Shown here: positions 1 through 10,479 of the stretch, in pieces
Numbering within the stretch: the stretch's first letter is position 1
How the letters are laid out: the number at the start of each line of letters is the position of its first letter
Source of the DNA: Allolobophora icterica
Lineage: Eukaryota > Annelida > Clitellata > Crassiclitellata > Lumbricidae
Assembly: GCA_963556255.1 (NCBI GenBank)
Contig: OY744604.1
Location: 21,194,566-21,258,565, forward strand
Direction: 5' to 3'
Length of the DNA stretch: 64,000 bases
Translations under genes and position numbers: made by a program
The notes under the pieces: generated by a model
Seen by the model: only the letters and a program-made list of their open reading frames with translations
Told to the model about the DNA's origin: nothing
The model's database searches: none

Positions 1-3000
1 CGCAAGTTTAGCACTTGTGGGCGTAGAAGCAGTTAGGAAAGTCAAGGGATTGTGATCAGAATAGAGGGTGGTCCTTGACATAAAAATCCAATTCCTAAAC
101 TTCTTCAACGCAAAGATTACAGCATACGCTTCGCGTTCCACAGTGGACCAACGCGCTTGCGTAGCATCTAATAGAACTGGCGAAACATATTGGCCGTTCT
201 GTTCCATCGTCTTGAATTTGGAATAAGCAGCAACCGACTGCTTTGTCTGAAGCGTCAGTCGATAAACCAAACTCTCTGCCGTAGTCAATTGTCTGCAAAC
301 ATACAGCGTTATTCAAATCGTGCGTAAGTTTATCTAGCGCATTTTGATGTTCAATTCGCCAGGGTATCTTAGCAGGCACCGATTTCTGGGTCAAGTCAGT
401 GAGAATTCTGGCTGTCTCAGCCAGGTTAGGGATGAAGTTCCTAAAATAACTGAAGAAGCCAATTAATCTCCGTATGTCCTTTTTGGACTCGGGTTGAGGG
501 ATTTTCCCTAGCCCTGCGATTTTCATAGGATCCGGTTCAATGCTCCCTGATCCGATCAGGTGACCTACAAACGTTGTTTGTCGCCTAGCAAACGAACTCT
601 TCTTAATGTTAAGGGTCAGACCCGACTGTTGAATAGTCATTAAGTATTTCTCTAGGTGTTTCATGTGATCCGGCCACGTCATCGAGTGTACTGCCATGTC
701 ATCCACAAACGTCTCAGTGAAGTCGCGAATGGGATGAAGGACCTTTGACATGCATCGGATAAAAGAATTTGAGGCTGACTTTAAACCAAAGGGCAGTCGT
801 ACGAACTCAAATAGGCCAGCGTCACATACGAAGGCTGATAACCAACGAGAGTCCTTGTGGAGTCCAATCTGGTAGTATCCTTGACGTGCGTCAAAGCAGG
901 ATATGAAGTTTGCACTTCCTACCTTCTGTAACACTTCCTGGATGTCGGGGGTGGGGTATGCGTCACCCGCCGAGAACTTGTTTACATATCGGTAGTCAAT
1001 GGCCAGTCTTAAACCGCCTTGACCTCCCTTTTTCACAACGCACACAACGGGACTAGCCATTTCACTATGTGAGGGAGTGATGATACCTAGGGCCAAAAGT
1101 TCGCGGATCTGCTTCTCCATCTCCGGTTTGAGCAGTTCCGGCACCTTATAGGCTCGCAAACTCTTCGGCCTGAACTCCGCGCTAACAGTGATTGTGTGTT
1201 CTAGGACGGGACAGAAACCTGGTTTGTCCGAGAACACATCTGGAAATCTGTCTAACAGACTAAACAGCTGTTTCCGCTCGGGTACCGTTATGTGTGCAAC
1301 GGCAATAGGGTCTACTTGTTCACTGGGCCGTGTCTGACTCGTGACGACGCTACCCACCGCTTCCACGTGACCGAAGTCTTCGTCCTTCTCGAACAGAATG
1401 GAGCAATTGTTAATCAATGCTTGCTGTATTCTTTCGTTATATTTGCGAATACGATTTGCATGTAATAAGCGGCTTTTGCCCCCTATTTCCACGATGTATG
1501 TGTAGGGCGATTTCACCTGAGCGATGATGGCCGGGCCTTGGCATTGGCCCTCCTTCTTTGCTCCTCGCACTTCCGGTGATTGGATGATGACTTTATCCCC
1601 TACTTCGTAACGCCTGTCCATGCTTCTTAAATTGTAATGAGTAGCATAGCGCTGCTGCTCAATGTCTGAATAATATTCGGCATATAATTTAGACATTTCA
1701 AGGTTATCCCTTAATTGGTCCAAGTAAGCTGCGGCGCCTGTGCCCAGACTTAATGGAGAATCCCGCTCTCCCGCCCATTCCTCAGAAAGGACAGATAGAG
1801 GTCCTTTAGGCAGGGTACCATACACCAGGGTGTAGGGACTCACGTGGGTGGTTGCCGAGGGGCGTTCCCTTAAGCTCCAAAGCACGTAAGGTAACAGTCT
1901 GTGCCATCCCCTCGGGTTTTCTTCTGCCAATTTATGAATCATGGTCTTCAGTGTGGCATTGCAGCGTTCCACTAGACCTTGTGACTCGGGATGTGCGACT
2001 GGCCCAAAGCGTAGTGAGCACCCCATACGATGCAGAAACTCTTGGGTTAATTTGCTGTTGAAATTCGACCCGTTATCGGACCTAATCGTTTTTGGAAAAC
2101 CGAAGGTCGTGAAGATTTGCATGTATGCATCACATGTCGCTTTTGCCGTTAATGATTTCAGAGGATAGGCCATCGGCCATCTTGAAAATTGGTCAACTAC
2201 CACTAAGGCGTAGTTGTACTCGGGTTTTGGGCTTGTGGGGTCTACGTTGGTAACTATAGGCCCTATACAATCTGCCACTAGACAACCAAATCTGGTCTCG
2301 TCGTTGCGAGGGATAGGAGTTATGGGGGCTCGCTGCGCCACTCGCAGCGGCGCATGCCTTTGGCAAATGTCGCAAGATGCACAATATTCCTTCACTATAT
2401 CCTCCACGTTGGGAAACCAGAAATTCAGTTTGATTCGGTCCTTAGTCGTTTTCAACGCCATATGACCTGCGAACGCAGCGTCATGTGCTAAGTTTAAGAC
2501 CTTGTCTATTCTTTCTTTAGGTAAACACAGTTGTTTTACAGAATGCCCAGCTATTTTGTCTTTATGAAAGAGCAAATCGTCTTCAATGAAGAAGTTCTTC
2601 GCCCCAATTTTCCCGTGGGCCAAGAATGGTGCTAGTGTCGAACATTGTGCTTGTTCGGCCGCCATCTTGCTTCTGCCTACTATTGTGTCTTCCTTGGGTG
2701 GGGGTGGTATCTCAGGATTGAAGAATAGCTCTTCATTATCCGTTTCTTCGGGGCTGATTTCTCCTGCACTCCCACGGTCTGCTTGAGCGACCGTGAAGTA
2801 ATCCTCGCCTATCAGCGTCCTAAGTCCCTCTACCTCCTCCCCTCTCTCCTCTTCCTCACTCGTCTCAGTCCTTGCGACCGCCTGCGCTTCTGAAATTTGA
2901 TCTATTTCAGGAGCGCTGGCCGCGTGACACGAGTACAACGCTGTCTCGCGCAGCAAGTCGGCTGTAGTGGGCGTGATAATTAACGGTTCATTAAGGTCTT

Positions 3001-3232
3001 TAATGAGTGCCGCCCATATCCGAACATCAGGGGCGTAATTTACCTCCCCCTCCCTGTCCTCGCCGGCCTGAGACCCTTTTAGCCTCAGCCGCACCACGTC
3101 CACAATCATTGATTGACCGTTCAGCCCCTTCACCTCTATCTGCTTGACCACAGGTAGGTTGAGCGGCCTGATTAGTTCTGCTCGCGCACAATTGTATTCG
3201 GCCCCGCTATCTATTAGAGACGATGTCACACA
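1..3232 (-). pseudogene. pol: Pol polyprotein, order PR-INT-RT-RH, RNase H frameshifted and cut by window edge
   Basis: The frame overlaps the gag stop (TGTGTGA at about 3232-3226) and is in the -1 frame relative to gag; no clear slippery heptamer is visible. In order: aspartic protease with LIDSGAEYN near the start; integrase zinc-binding HHCC segment with final CDICQR (about 2380); integrase core with the catalytic D of VADCIGPI, D of RSDNGSNF and E of SQGLVERCN; a basic C-terminal integrase region; reverse transcriptase with QGYYQIGL, LPFGLKSAS and the active site FVDDMAV (about 705-690); then RNase H beginning LSTDASDKAVGCC. Near 168-178 the RNase H reading moves to another frame, where WSTVEREAYAV and YSDHNP are visible, so this copy has a one-base-class frameshift. 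The rest of RNase H runs to the window edge. Confidence 0.86.
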
Positions 3233-5081
3233 TAAGTCTCCTCCACGTCAATGCAATCCGGGTTTGTCGGCAATGCATGCTGTTCTATCTCTTGTATCAA
3301 TGGCGGCCCGTCTTGTCGCGTCTCGCTTTGTCTGTCTGCCTGTCTGCCTTGAGCTCTGGTCACGGTTGGCTGGACCGCACACGCGCTCACCTGTTTGCTT
3401 TTAGTTTGTTTGTTCTTCGAACACAGTTTAGCTCTGTGGTCTGGAGAAAAGCATAGGAAACAAAGGCCACGCTTTCTAATCTCGTCGGGGGTTGGACGTC
3501 CGTCTGTCCTGTTACTTGTCTGTGTCCCTCCCGGTCGGTCAGTCCACGTGTCCGTCTGTTTAGCTGTCGTCTGAGGAGGTGCTGGCGCTTTCGCGTAGCG
3601 TGCCTCCGTCTTACCCGTGCCTAGACTATGCTTCGTATAGTCATTTTCCCAAGGGTGTGTGGCGGCGTAAGTGTCAGCCGCTGCAGCTAACTCTTTGTGC
3701 CCTAACCAATTCTGTTGCTCTTGACTGAGGATGAAATTCAAACATCCTCTGGGCAACATTTCTTTCATTTTATCTGCAATCAAGAGGCTTGTAACCTCAT
3801 CAAACGTCATTGCCTTGCGATCTTGCAGATAGTAAGAAAGTAAGTTATGCAGTCTCGAAGCTAATGTTGTGTATGATTCATCTACCGCCTTTTTTGCGTT
3901 CATGAATCGCTCTCGTAAAGAGACTGCGCTCACTTTGAACTCCTTCAACAAGAAGGTTTTTAGCTTCCCGTAATTATCAAGCTCCTCTTGTGTGAGTCTG
4001 GCCGTCAGTGCTCTGGCCTGATCATCTAGACAGGTCAAGAGTAATCTGCTTCGAAGGTCGTCCGGGACAGCGCAAGAGTCGAATAACCTTTCGCAATGCA
4101 CAAAGAAACCAGGGATTTGCGCATGGTCGCTGGGGAATCTCGGTAAGAGTCCTCGCAAGCTTTCACTATACGTTTTCATTCGTCCTACGACCGAATGCCT
4201 CAAGTTATAGTCCCTTTCGTCTCTGAGTCTCCTCTCTGCGTCCCTTTCCTCTCGGACCTCCTTCTCTCTCTTCTCTGCCTCCTCCTTTTCTTCTCTCCTC
4301 CGCTTCTCCTCCTGAAGCCTGAGCTTCTCAGCTTCCTCTCTCTCTTCCCTTCTCCGCTTCTCCTCCTGAAGCCTGAGCTTCTCAGCTCCCTCTCTCTCTT
4401 CCCTTCTCTGCTTCTCCTCACGAAGCCTTACTCCTTCTGCTTCCTCTCTTGCTTCTCTTCTCAGCCTCTCGGCTTCCTCTCTCTCTTCCCTTCTCTCCTT
4501 CTCCTCCTGAAGCCTGAGCTTCTCAGCTCCCTCTCTCTCTCTTCCCTTCTCTGCTTCTCCTCACGAAGCCTTACTCCTTCTGCTTCCTCTCTTGCTTCTC
4601 TTCTCAGCCTCTCGGCTTCCTCTCTCTCTTCCCTTCTCTGCTTCTCAGCTTCCTCCTTTTGTTCTTTCCTCAATCTTTCCGCTTCCTCTTTCTCTTCTTT
4701 CCTCAATCTTACCTCCTTCTCTTCTTTTCTCCTCTCTTTCTCTTCCTCTCTTCTCTCCCTTCTCTCCACTTCCTCTCTCGCTTCTCTTCTTAGCCTCTCG
4801 GCTTCCTCTCTCTCGTATTTTAAGCGTTTTAATTCGTATAACTGCGTTTGCGCTGCCGAATCGATACTGCTTTCTATGCTACCCGTGCTTACTTCCTCAC
4901 TTACTTCTGGCGGGGTTTCCCGTCCAGACACAATTATTTCAGCACTCGCCTCTTGGAGTTGGCCCGTACTCATGGAACCCAATTCCTCCTCTCCTAGTCC
5001 CATCTTTATCAGATATGCGACTAGTCTGTGACGGGGCATGTTCTGCACCCTCACTCTTTTCCCTACCGACAACTTATCCAT
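3226..5081 (-). pseudogene. gag: Gag with E/R-rich coiled coil, SCAN-like domain and zinc knuckle; frameshifted
   Basis: The Gag precursor forms the virus-like particle and binds element RNA. The first part (ATG at 5081, open to 4461) has an N-terminal head, then a long charged segment of repeated EEAERLRREAREE-type units predicted to be a coiled coil. The DNA of this segment is itself an imperfect tandem repeat. A copy of the unit near 4530-4541 has two extra bases in a CT run, moving the downstream frame; the C-terminal part is then open through 4203 to the stop at 3226. That part has a SCAN-like capsid segment (about 4160-3680) and a CX2CX4HX4C knuckle (CFLCFSPDHRAKLC, about 3474-3433). 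Ignoring the 2-base slip, the frame is about 617 codons. The SCAN domain of vertebrate zinc-finger proteins is thought to come from Gmr1-like capsids, so the match fits the family. Confidence 0.82.
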
Positions 5082-5590
5082 CTTCCAACAGTCCGCTCAC
5101 TAATAGAAAAAGATAAATAAGTTAGAGGAGAGTCACCGTTGGTCAGAAATCAAAGAAAACAACGTCCTAAAATTCTACCACAAATACAACAAGAACAGAA
5201 CTGAGCAAAAGGAGCTACGCAAAAGCCTCGGCTATTCGCACACCAATCCTCATCCAGACCTCAACCGCAACCTCACAGATTACCACGACTACCAGCAAGG
5301 ACTTACCCTCTGATACGTCGAGCGTGTTCCGTCTTTTGGTATCTTGGCTGATCCGCTGTCCTCCGTTGCCACTCCCGTCCGTCGTTGCTAGCGATGGTCG
5401 GTCGTCCGTTGGCGCTCTTGTTCCTCGTCCTTGCCTGTTGCTGTCGGTTCCTTCGAGTCCTTCGTCTTCGGAGTCCGGCACTCGATTTCTCCAGTTGCGA
5501 AGGGTTGTATTCGCCGCTGGTCCCGATCTGTTGAGATTCCTCTTTTCCGTTTCCGGTTCCGCTCTTCGTCGTGACGTCTTCAGTTGAAAA

Positions 5591-5607
5591 CCCTGTCGAC
5601 TGCGCCA
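5591..5607 (-). other. Primer-binding site of the Gmr1-like element
   Basis: One base inside the LTR the minus strand reads TGGCGCAGTCGACAGGG. The first 11 bases complement the 3' end (CGACTGCG plus CCA) typical of animal serine tRNAs of the AGA/TGA type. The position and TGG start are what an LTR element primer site requires. The tRNA identity is an inference from the remembered serine tRNA acceptor end. Confidence 0.7.
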
Positions 5608-5608
5608 A

Positions 5609-6333
5609 TGTCGCAATCGGAGGTCGCCCTGTCGTGTGTTTGCCGTGTGTTGAAGTCGACCCTCGATTGCTTGTTCTTTTACTTGCACTTTTATTTAACG
5701 TGCCTAACTTTTCTATAGAAGATTCACGACGAACTTTGTTTAATTAATAAATGAATTTATTTAAAGAAACAAACATATATACACTAACTCTACGGGAACT
5801 TCCACGTAGTACTAAAGCGTTTAGATATTAAATCGGACTATCTCAAATGTTGCTTCGTACAGCCTAACTACAGATCGTTCTTTCGCGTCAGTCTCTGAAT
5901 CTGACGGACTAATACTCTGCCGCCGCCGCTGGTTTTTGTTCGATGTTCTTCGCTCGACCGATGTTCACGCGTCGCCCTCGTCAGTAGTACAAGTCCCGTG
6001 TTCTCCTTTTCCTTCCGTTAAGTAGGAACTTCAGCGTGCACCGGTCAGCCCCCTCCCCACGTCAAGCTATCGTCAATTAGTGTCAGATTGCTCCTCGAGA
6101 CACGGGTCGTCGCTCGTCTGCAGCGCGGGCGGTGTCTGGTTACATCATAGCCGCGAGGTGTCCTATTACACCTTGGCTGTGTGGTGTCCGATTACACCTC
6201 GGCCTCGCTGCCTTCATTGTTGACCCAGTGGAGACTGGCTTTCGTCCGTCATCTTCCTATCTCGACCGGCAACGACGCTTACATCATAATGATGATGCCA
6301 TCTCGTCGTTGTCGTCGATCTCCACACGCGACA
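5609..6333 (-). repeat. 5' LTR of the Gmr1-like element
   Basis: This 725-base LTR starts and ends with the inverted TGTCGCG/CGCGACA-type ends on the minus strand (the inner end has a small change, TGTCGCAAT on the plus strand). It aligns in reverse orientation along its whole length with the solo LTR at 29455-30177, which fixes both borders. An AATAAA-type signal lies near the 3' end (plus-strand TTTATT near 5692), and three similar short blocks on GGTGT(C/A)...TTACA occur at about 6130-6210. The identity with the solo copy is high but clearly below 100 percent. Confidence 0.88.
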
Positions 6334-6849
6334 CTATCCCCAAAGTTAACACTTCTAATGGTGCGACATTGTTTGCGCTCCGGCGTGTACAGTAGTTGCC
6401 GACCTTTTGGCTGTCTATTTAACATCGTTTTTTTTATATAACTTCGGGCTTTTTACGTTCTGCTGTTTGGATTACTCTACATCTACCATCCTCAGGATTC
6501 TTATAATTATCAGTTTCCTCTTATTTTCGGCATTTTATTCCGATTTACGAACGCTTGCTCAGTCTCCGACCACTCCTTCGTTTGTTTCTTCAGCCGGTGT
6601 ATAATATGACTCAGCTGATCTTCGCTGAATCATATACGACCATCGCTCCTCATTCCTCACGCCGCTCGAACAACCATTTTTAGTTTACACCTCTGGCGCC
6701 CGACTGCTCAACGGCTCGTATCTCTCTCTTCTTCGATGCGTCGATCCGCATCTTCTCCCTGTTATAACTTCTCCCCTTCTCAGTCTGGACATTTGCCTGT
6801 GCCTCCTGCCCGGACCTCCCCCAAAGATCTCGCCGACGATCTGCGGTGG

Positions 6850-9130
6850 AATCGAGGGTCTGAGACTCGGGACATCCAATGCTCACTAGTTGGGCAACAA
6901 GTTTATTTGGATCGCCAACACGGTCTCTCATCATAACCTAGACATCCTGATTGTGACGGATTCCTGGCATTCTGCTTCCTCCGACTTCTCGGTTCGTAGT
7001 GCAGCCCCTCTCGGCTTCTCGTTCCTCGATGCTCCTCGTCCGCTCGAAGCCTAATCATCCCATCTGACGCAGAACTATGGGGCATCGTCGTATTTTTTCG
7101 AGATCATCTTCGAGTTAAAAAGATATCTCCACTTCTTGTTTTCTTCCTTCGAGCTACTCAATTTCTCCTGCTCCTCATTGAGATGGCCGTTCAATATCAA
7201 TCATAATCAATCATAAAATTTATATAGCACCTCTTCAAGAGTTCTACTCAGAGGCGCTCCCGAGCCAGGCCTGATCATAGAGAAAAGTCCTCAACAGGGT
7301 GTAGAAGGAAGACGAGTGTGTACGAGGAGATAGGCGAAGGGAAGAAGGCAGGTCATTCCACACTGTTGGACCAACTACAGAAAATGCTCGACGCTGCATT
7401 GTAGCAGTGCGGGCAAATGGAACCAGAAAGTCACCCCGAGTAGAGGAACGAAGAGCTGAGCGACCTATAGAAGTGGAAGAGAGAGTAAAGATGGAGCATA
7501 AGTAGCGAGGTGCTGTGCCCAAGACGCTTTGCCAGACAAGAGAGCAGAGCCGATACAGGATACGCTGTCGGAGAGGGAGCCAGTGTAGAGTATGATACAT
7601 GTAGAAGGAAACGCTACCAAAGCGAGGAATGGAATCAACAAGTCGAGCCGCAGACCGTAAAACCCTCTCAAGAGTGGACAAGCGGACTTGAGGAAGACCA
7701 ATGTAAAGAGAAGAGCAGTAGTCTAGACGAGAACAAACAAAAGCGTGGATAAGAGTTGAAGCAGCAGATGTTGAGAGAGAACGAGCAACAACTCTAAGCT
7801 GACGGAGATGGTAAAAGAAGGAGCGAGACAAAGAAGAGAGGTGCTTAATAAAAGTTAATTCCTGATCAAGGATGACACCGAGGTATCGTACTGAGGTAGA
7901 GAATGATATTAGTGGGAATTCAGCTGCAAAAGAGTTCAGGTCAAGTTTTGCCAGCTGTTGGCGGGTACCCAGCCATATGAACTGGGTCTTAAGAGGATTG
8001 AGTCTCAGGCGAGTGTCAGTTGCGCGAGACATCAAGCGAACAGCACTCAGAGCATCCCGTCCAGAGCAATGCAGGTAGGATTGGAGATCATCAGCGTAAG
8101 AATGGCAAGAAAGAGCACTAGCAGCAAGAACAGATTCAAGGTCAGCAGTAAAGAGGATATAGAGGAGAGGGCCAAGCACAGAACCCTGAGGGAGGCCAAC
8201 AGGTACAGGAATCCAAGGGGAACGCGAGGAGTGGAAGACAGTAGACGAAGTGCGGTAAGATAGGTATGACGAAAGCCACTGTAGAGGTAGGTTGGAGAAA
8301 CCAAAGGAGGTAGAAAGGCGACGCAGTAGAAGATCATGATCTACTGTGTCGAAGGCTGCACTTACATCATAGAGTGCAAGTAGAGTAATATCATTGCCCT
8401 CTACCGACCTGCTCCTCTCCGCTCTCACCAGTTCGCTGCTCTGCTGGAAATCTTCTCAACACACAGCAGCCAATCGATCATCATCAGTTTGGCCTCATGA
8501 AGCGCGTAGCCGAGCCTACTCATGTCCTTCGGGGTTGGCTCGACGCCTTCAATACGCGTGAGGACTAAAGCGTCTCCGACCTCAAAATGGACCCTCATTC
8601 CATGCCTGACCGTGGTCTTCTCTACAATATTTCCTTCCTCTCCGATCAGCCCACATACGCCTTGGCTCATCCCGTTGCTAGAGAAATTTAAACAGGGAGT
8701 CATTTTGCACAGGCCTGCTCTATAGTCCTCTTTGCGTCGACCTGTGTTCACGAGCTGAGTACACAACCGAGGAACTCTTTGCCCTCTTCGATTCGACGGT
8801 TTTTCCTGTTGTCGACGCTCTCCTCCCGCTCCGCTCTCACCGGAATCCACCATAGACCACTTGTGCCCTACGAAGCTCACTGTCGCGCTCTACATTGGCA
8901 CGTCAGGCACCTGCAGGGAAAGCAAATGCCGCAGTTCACGTCGTCCGACCGACCGTCTCGGGAGATGCAGAGTGGCTTTCTTTCCGGGGAAACGCTGTAC
9001 TGGGCGGAGCTGATAGTTAGCGAAAGGAGTAATCCGCACCGACATCGGTCAACAGTCGCTCGTTCACTGCCGACGATCATCTGGATTTTATAACCGAGAA
9101 GATTGCCACGACTCGCCCATCTACTCCGCC
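6850..9130 (+). pseudogene. Old L2-type LINE ORF2: endonuclease and linker, split by a younger LINE
   Basis: Two plus-strand blocks, 6850-7199 and 8387-9130, belong together. The first contains the endonuclease motif region read as DILIVTDSWHS at about 6940-6972 (family pattern DILALTETW) and then a sequence like the loop before the YRPP motif. The second block resumes with a degraded YRPAP motif (about 8400) followed by a linker with the CRALHWHVRHLQ-like segment at about 8890-8930. Several frameshifts and stops mark it as dead. The two halves are separated by the minus-strand LINE at 7200-8386. Bases 6334-6850 hold nothing I can assign, though they may be upstream parts of the same LINE. 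Confidence 0.68.
7200..8386 (-). mobile_element. 5'-truncated L2-type LINE, RT frame open
   Basis: A reverse-transcriptase frame is open across the whole copy. It begins inside the palm (LYDVSAAFDTVDHDLLL), has [13 protein letters not shown], the active site SYADDLQSY, and the C-terminal LINE domain (LHWLPLRQRILYRLC, FSVVGPTVWNDLPSSLR), ending SASE. The 3' end carries the CTCTGAGTAGAACTCTTGAAG / GCTATATAAAT tail and a short ATGATTGATT-type end. The insertion is flanked by AATATCA at 7193-7199 and 8387-8393, and removal of the copy reconnects the endonuclease reading of an older plus-strand LINE. The open frame extends about 14 codons upstream of 8386 into that older LINE by chance. Clade assignment to L2/CR1 is by motif style. 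Confidence 0.85.
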
Positions 9131-9389
9131 TTCTTCATTCCCTCCTACCGCCGGATGCTCCCCGCCGCTCTCTACTTATGGCTCTTAATGGTCGCCCGGC
9201 TTGAATGTGCACTTCTGAAGTTTGGAAGGAGGGCATTATCAAATTACAGTTGCATTGTGTTGCTTTGTTATATTACTCAGATAAATAAATTCCCTAATTT
9301 TTCAAGAAGACAAGGTAAAAGCTCAGCTGAGATTTAAAGACGGTCTTCTGCATTCAGTTTCACCCATTCATTTATTCATACGGAGAATT

Positions 9390-10470
9390 TGTATAGCGCC
9401 TCCTCAATGTTATCTACTCAGAAGCACTCCCGACCCAACCCGGCTGAAGAGTACAGCCATGAGATTTGAGTCAAATTGGCGGAATGAGTGCTTGGGACCA
9501 AGCGAAGCGCTACAGGAAGCCCATTCCAGATTGCAGGGCAAGCGATGGAAAAATCACGGCGCTGCCTGAGGGCGGTCCGTGAGCGGGAAGCCAGAAGCTC
9601 AGCCGGCCTAGAAAAGCGCAGGGAACCACGGCGCTGGATGTTTTTCTGGGTGGAGAGGCCATGCTCTCGCAAATACACAGGGGCCTCTCCCACAAGGTAG
9701 CGGAGATCCGATAGGCAATACGCTGCGAGATAGGAAGCCAATGCAAAACATCCCGCATGTACTCAGTGACATGGCCAAATTTCGGGATGCGACTAATAAG
9801 GCGTGCCGCTGCGCGCAGGACCCGGTCCAAGCACCCAATCCGAGCCGCAGGTGGACCAAGGTAGAGAGTACTGCAATAGTCCAGGCGAGATACGACAAAT
9901 GAGTGGACAAGCATGGAAACGGCGTTGGAGGTTAGAGAGCGAGATTCTAAGCTGGCGCAGCTGATAGCAACAGTTACGGCAGAGCAGGTTTATGTTTTGC
10001 GCAAAGGTCAGCTCTTGATCCAGTATGAAACCTATTAAGGTCTCGGACCGAAGGTGAGAAAGTGAGCAATGGAAACTCCAGGAAACTCAAAGTCAATCTT
10101 GACAAGCTGCTGACGTGTGCGAAACCAGATTAAATGGGTCTTAGCAGAACTTAGGCACAAACGGTTGGAGAACATTCAGGCCTCTAGGACCTCAATATCC
10201 CGGCTCATGGCACGGACTGCAGTTATGGCTGCTCAGGGTGGACAGTGCAGATATGCCTGCAAGTCATCCACTTACGACTGACCAAGGAGGGACCAAGGTC
10301 AGCAGTATGAATAATGTATAAGAGTGGATCCTAGACGGAAGCCTGGGCCAAGCCATATGGGGCAGACTTAGTGGGCCCATAGACTACAGAGAAGGAACGG
10401 TTTCGCAGGAAGGAGCTGAGCCAACCAAGAAAACCAACAGAAAGATCGAATGAGACAGAAAGCCGCAGAA
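9390..10470 (-). pseudogene. Degenerate L2-type LINE, RT to 3' end
   Basis: Minus-strand fragments show a decayed RT: WLSSFLRNRSFSVVYG and DPLLYIIHTADLG (about 10450-10300), then SRLDYCSTLYLGPP, DVLHWLPISQRIAYRI and IACPAIWNGLP toward the 3' end. The frames are broken in several places (two overlapping open stretches at 9914-9510 and 9741-9418). The 3' tail GCGCC...CTCAGAAGCACTCC is recognisable at about 9395-9430 and matches other LINE tails in this window. 9131-9389 between this and the preceding LINE holds no feature I can name. Confidence 0.75.
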
Positions 10471-10479
10471 ATTCGCTCA

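Larger units (their letters stand above)
1..6333 (-). mobile_element. Gmr1-like Ty3/gypsy LTR retrotransposon, truncated by the window edge
   Basis: Read on the minus strand the element runs 5' LTR (6333-5609), primer-binding site, leader of about 520 bases, gag (5081-3226) and pol (3232 to beyond base 1). Pol domain order is protease, integrase, reverse transcriptase, RNase H. Integrase before RT is unlike ordinary Ty3/gypsy but is the known order of the Gmr1 group. Gag contains a SCAN-like segment and a zinc knuckle, also expected for this group. The 3' LTR lies outside the window, so its target duplication cannot be checked; the base block beside the 5' LTR is CTATC (6334-6338). There are two visible frameshifts, in gag and in RNase H, so this copy is not autonomous, though the rest of its frames are long and open, which suggests modest age. 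A solo LTR of the same family is at 29455-30177. Confidence 0.88.

Noticed and set aside
4195..5116. Long serine/leucine-rich plus-strand frames
   Set aside because: Antisense shadow of the gag coiled-coil repeat.
5303..5608. 101-codon frame starting in the primer-binding site of the Gmr1-like element
   Set aside because: It starts with TTG inside the primer site, has no known motif and lies in the leader; most likely chance, though a leader peptide is not formally excluded.
8425..8880. 151-codon minus-strand frame
   Set aside because: Antisense to the old plus-strand LINE endonuclease and linker; no motif of its own.
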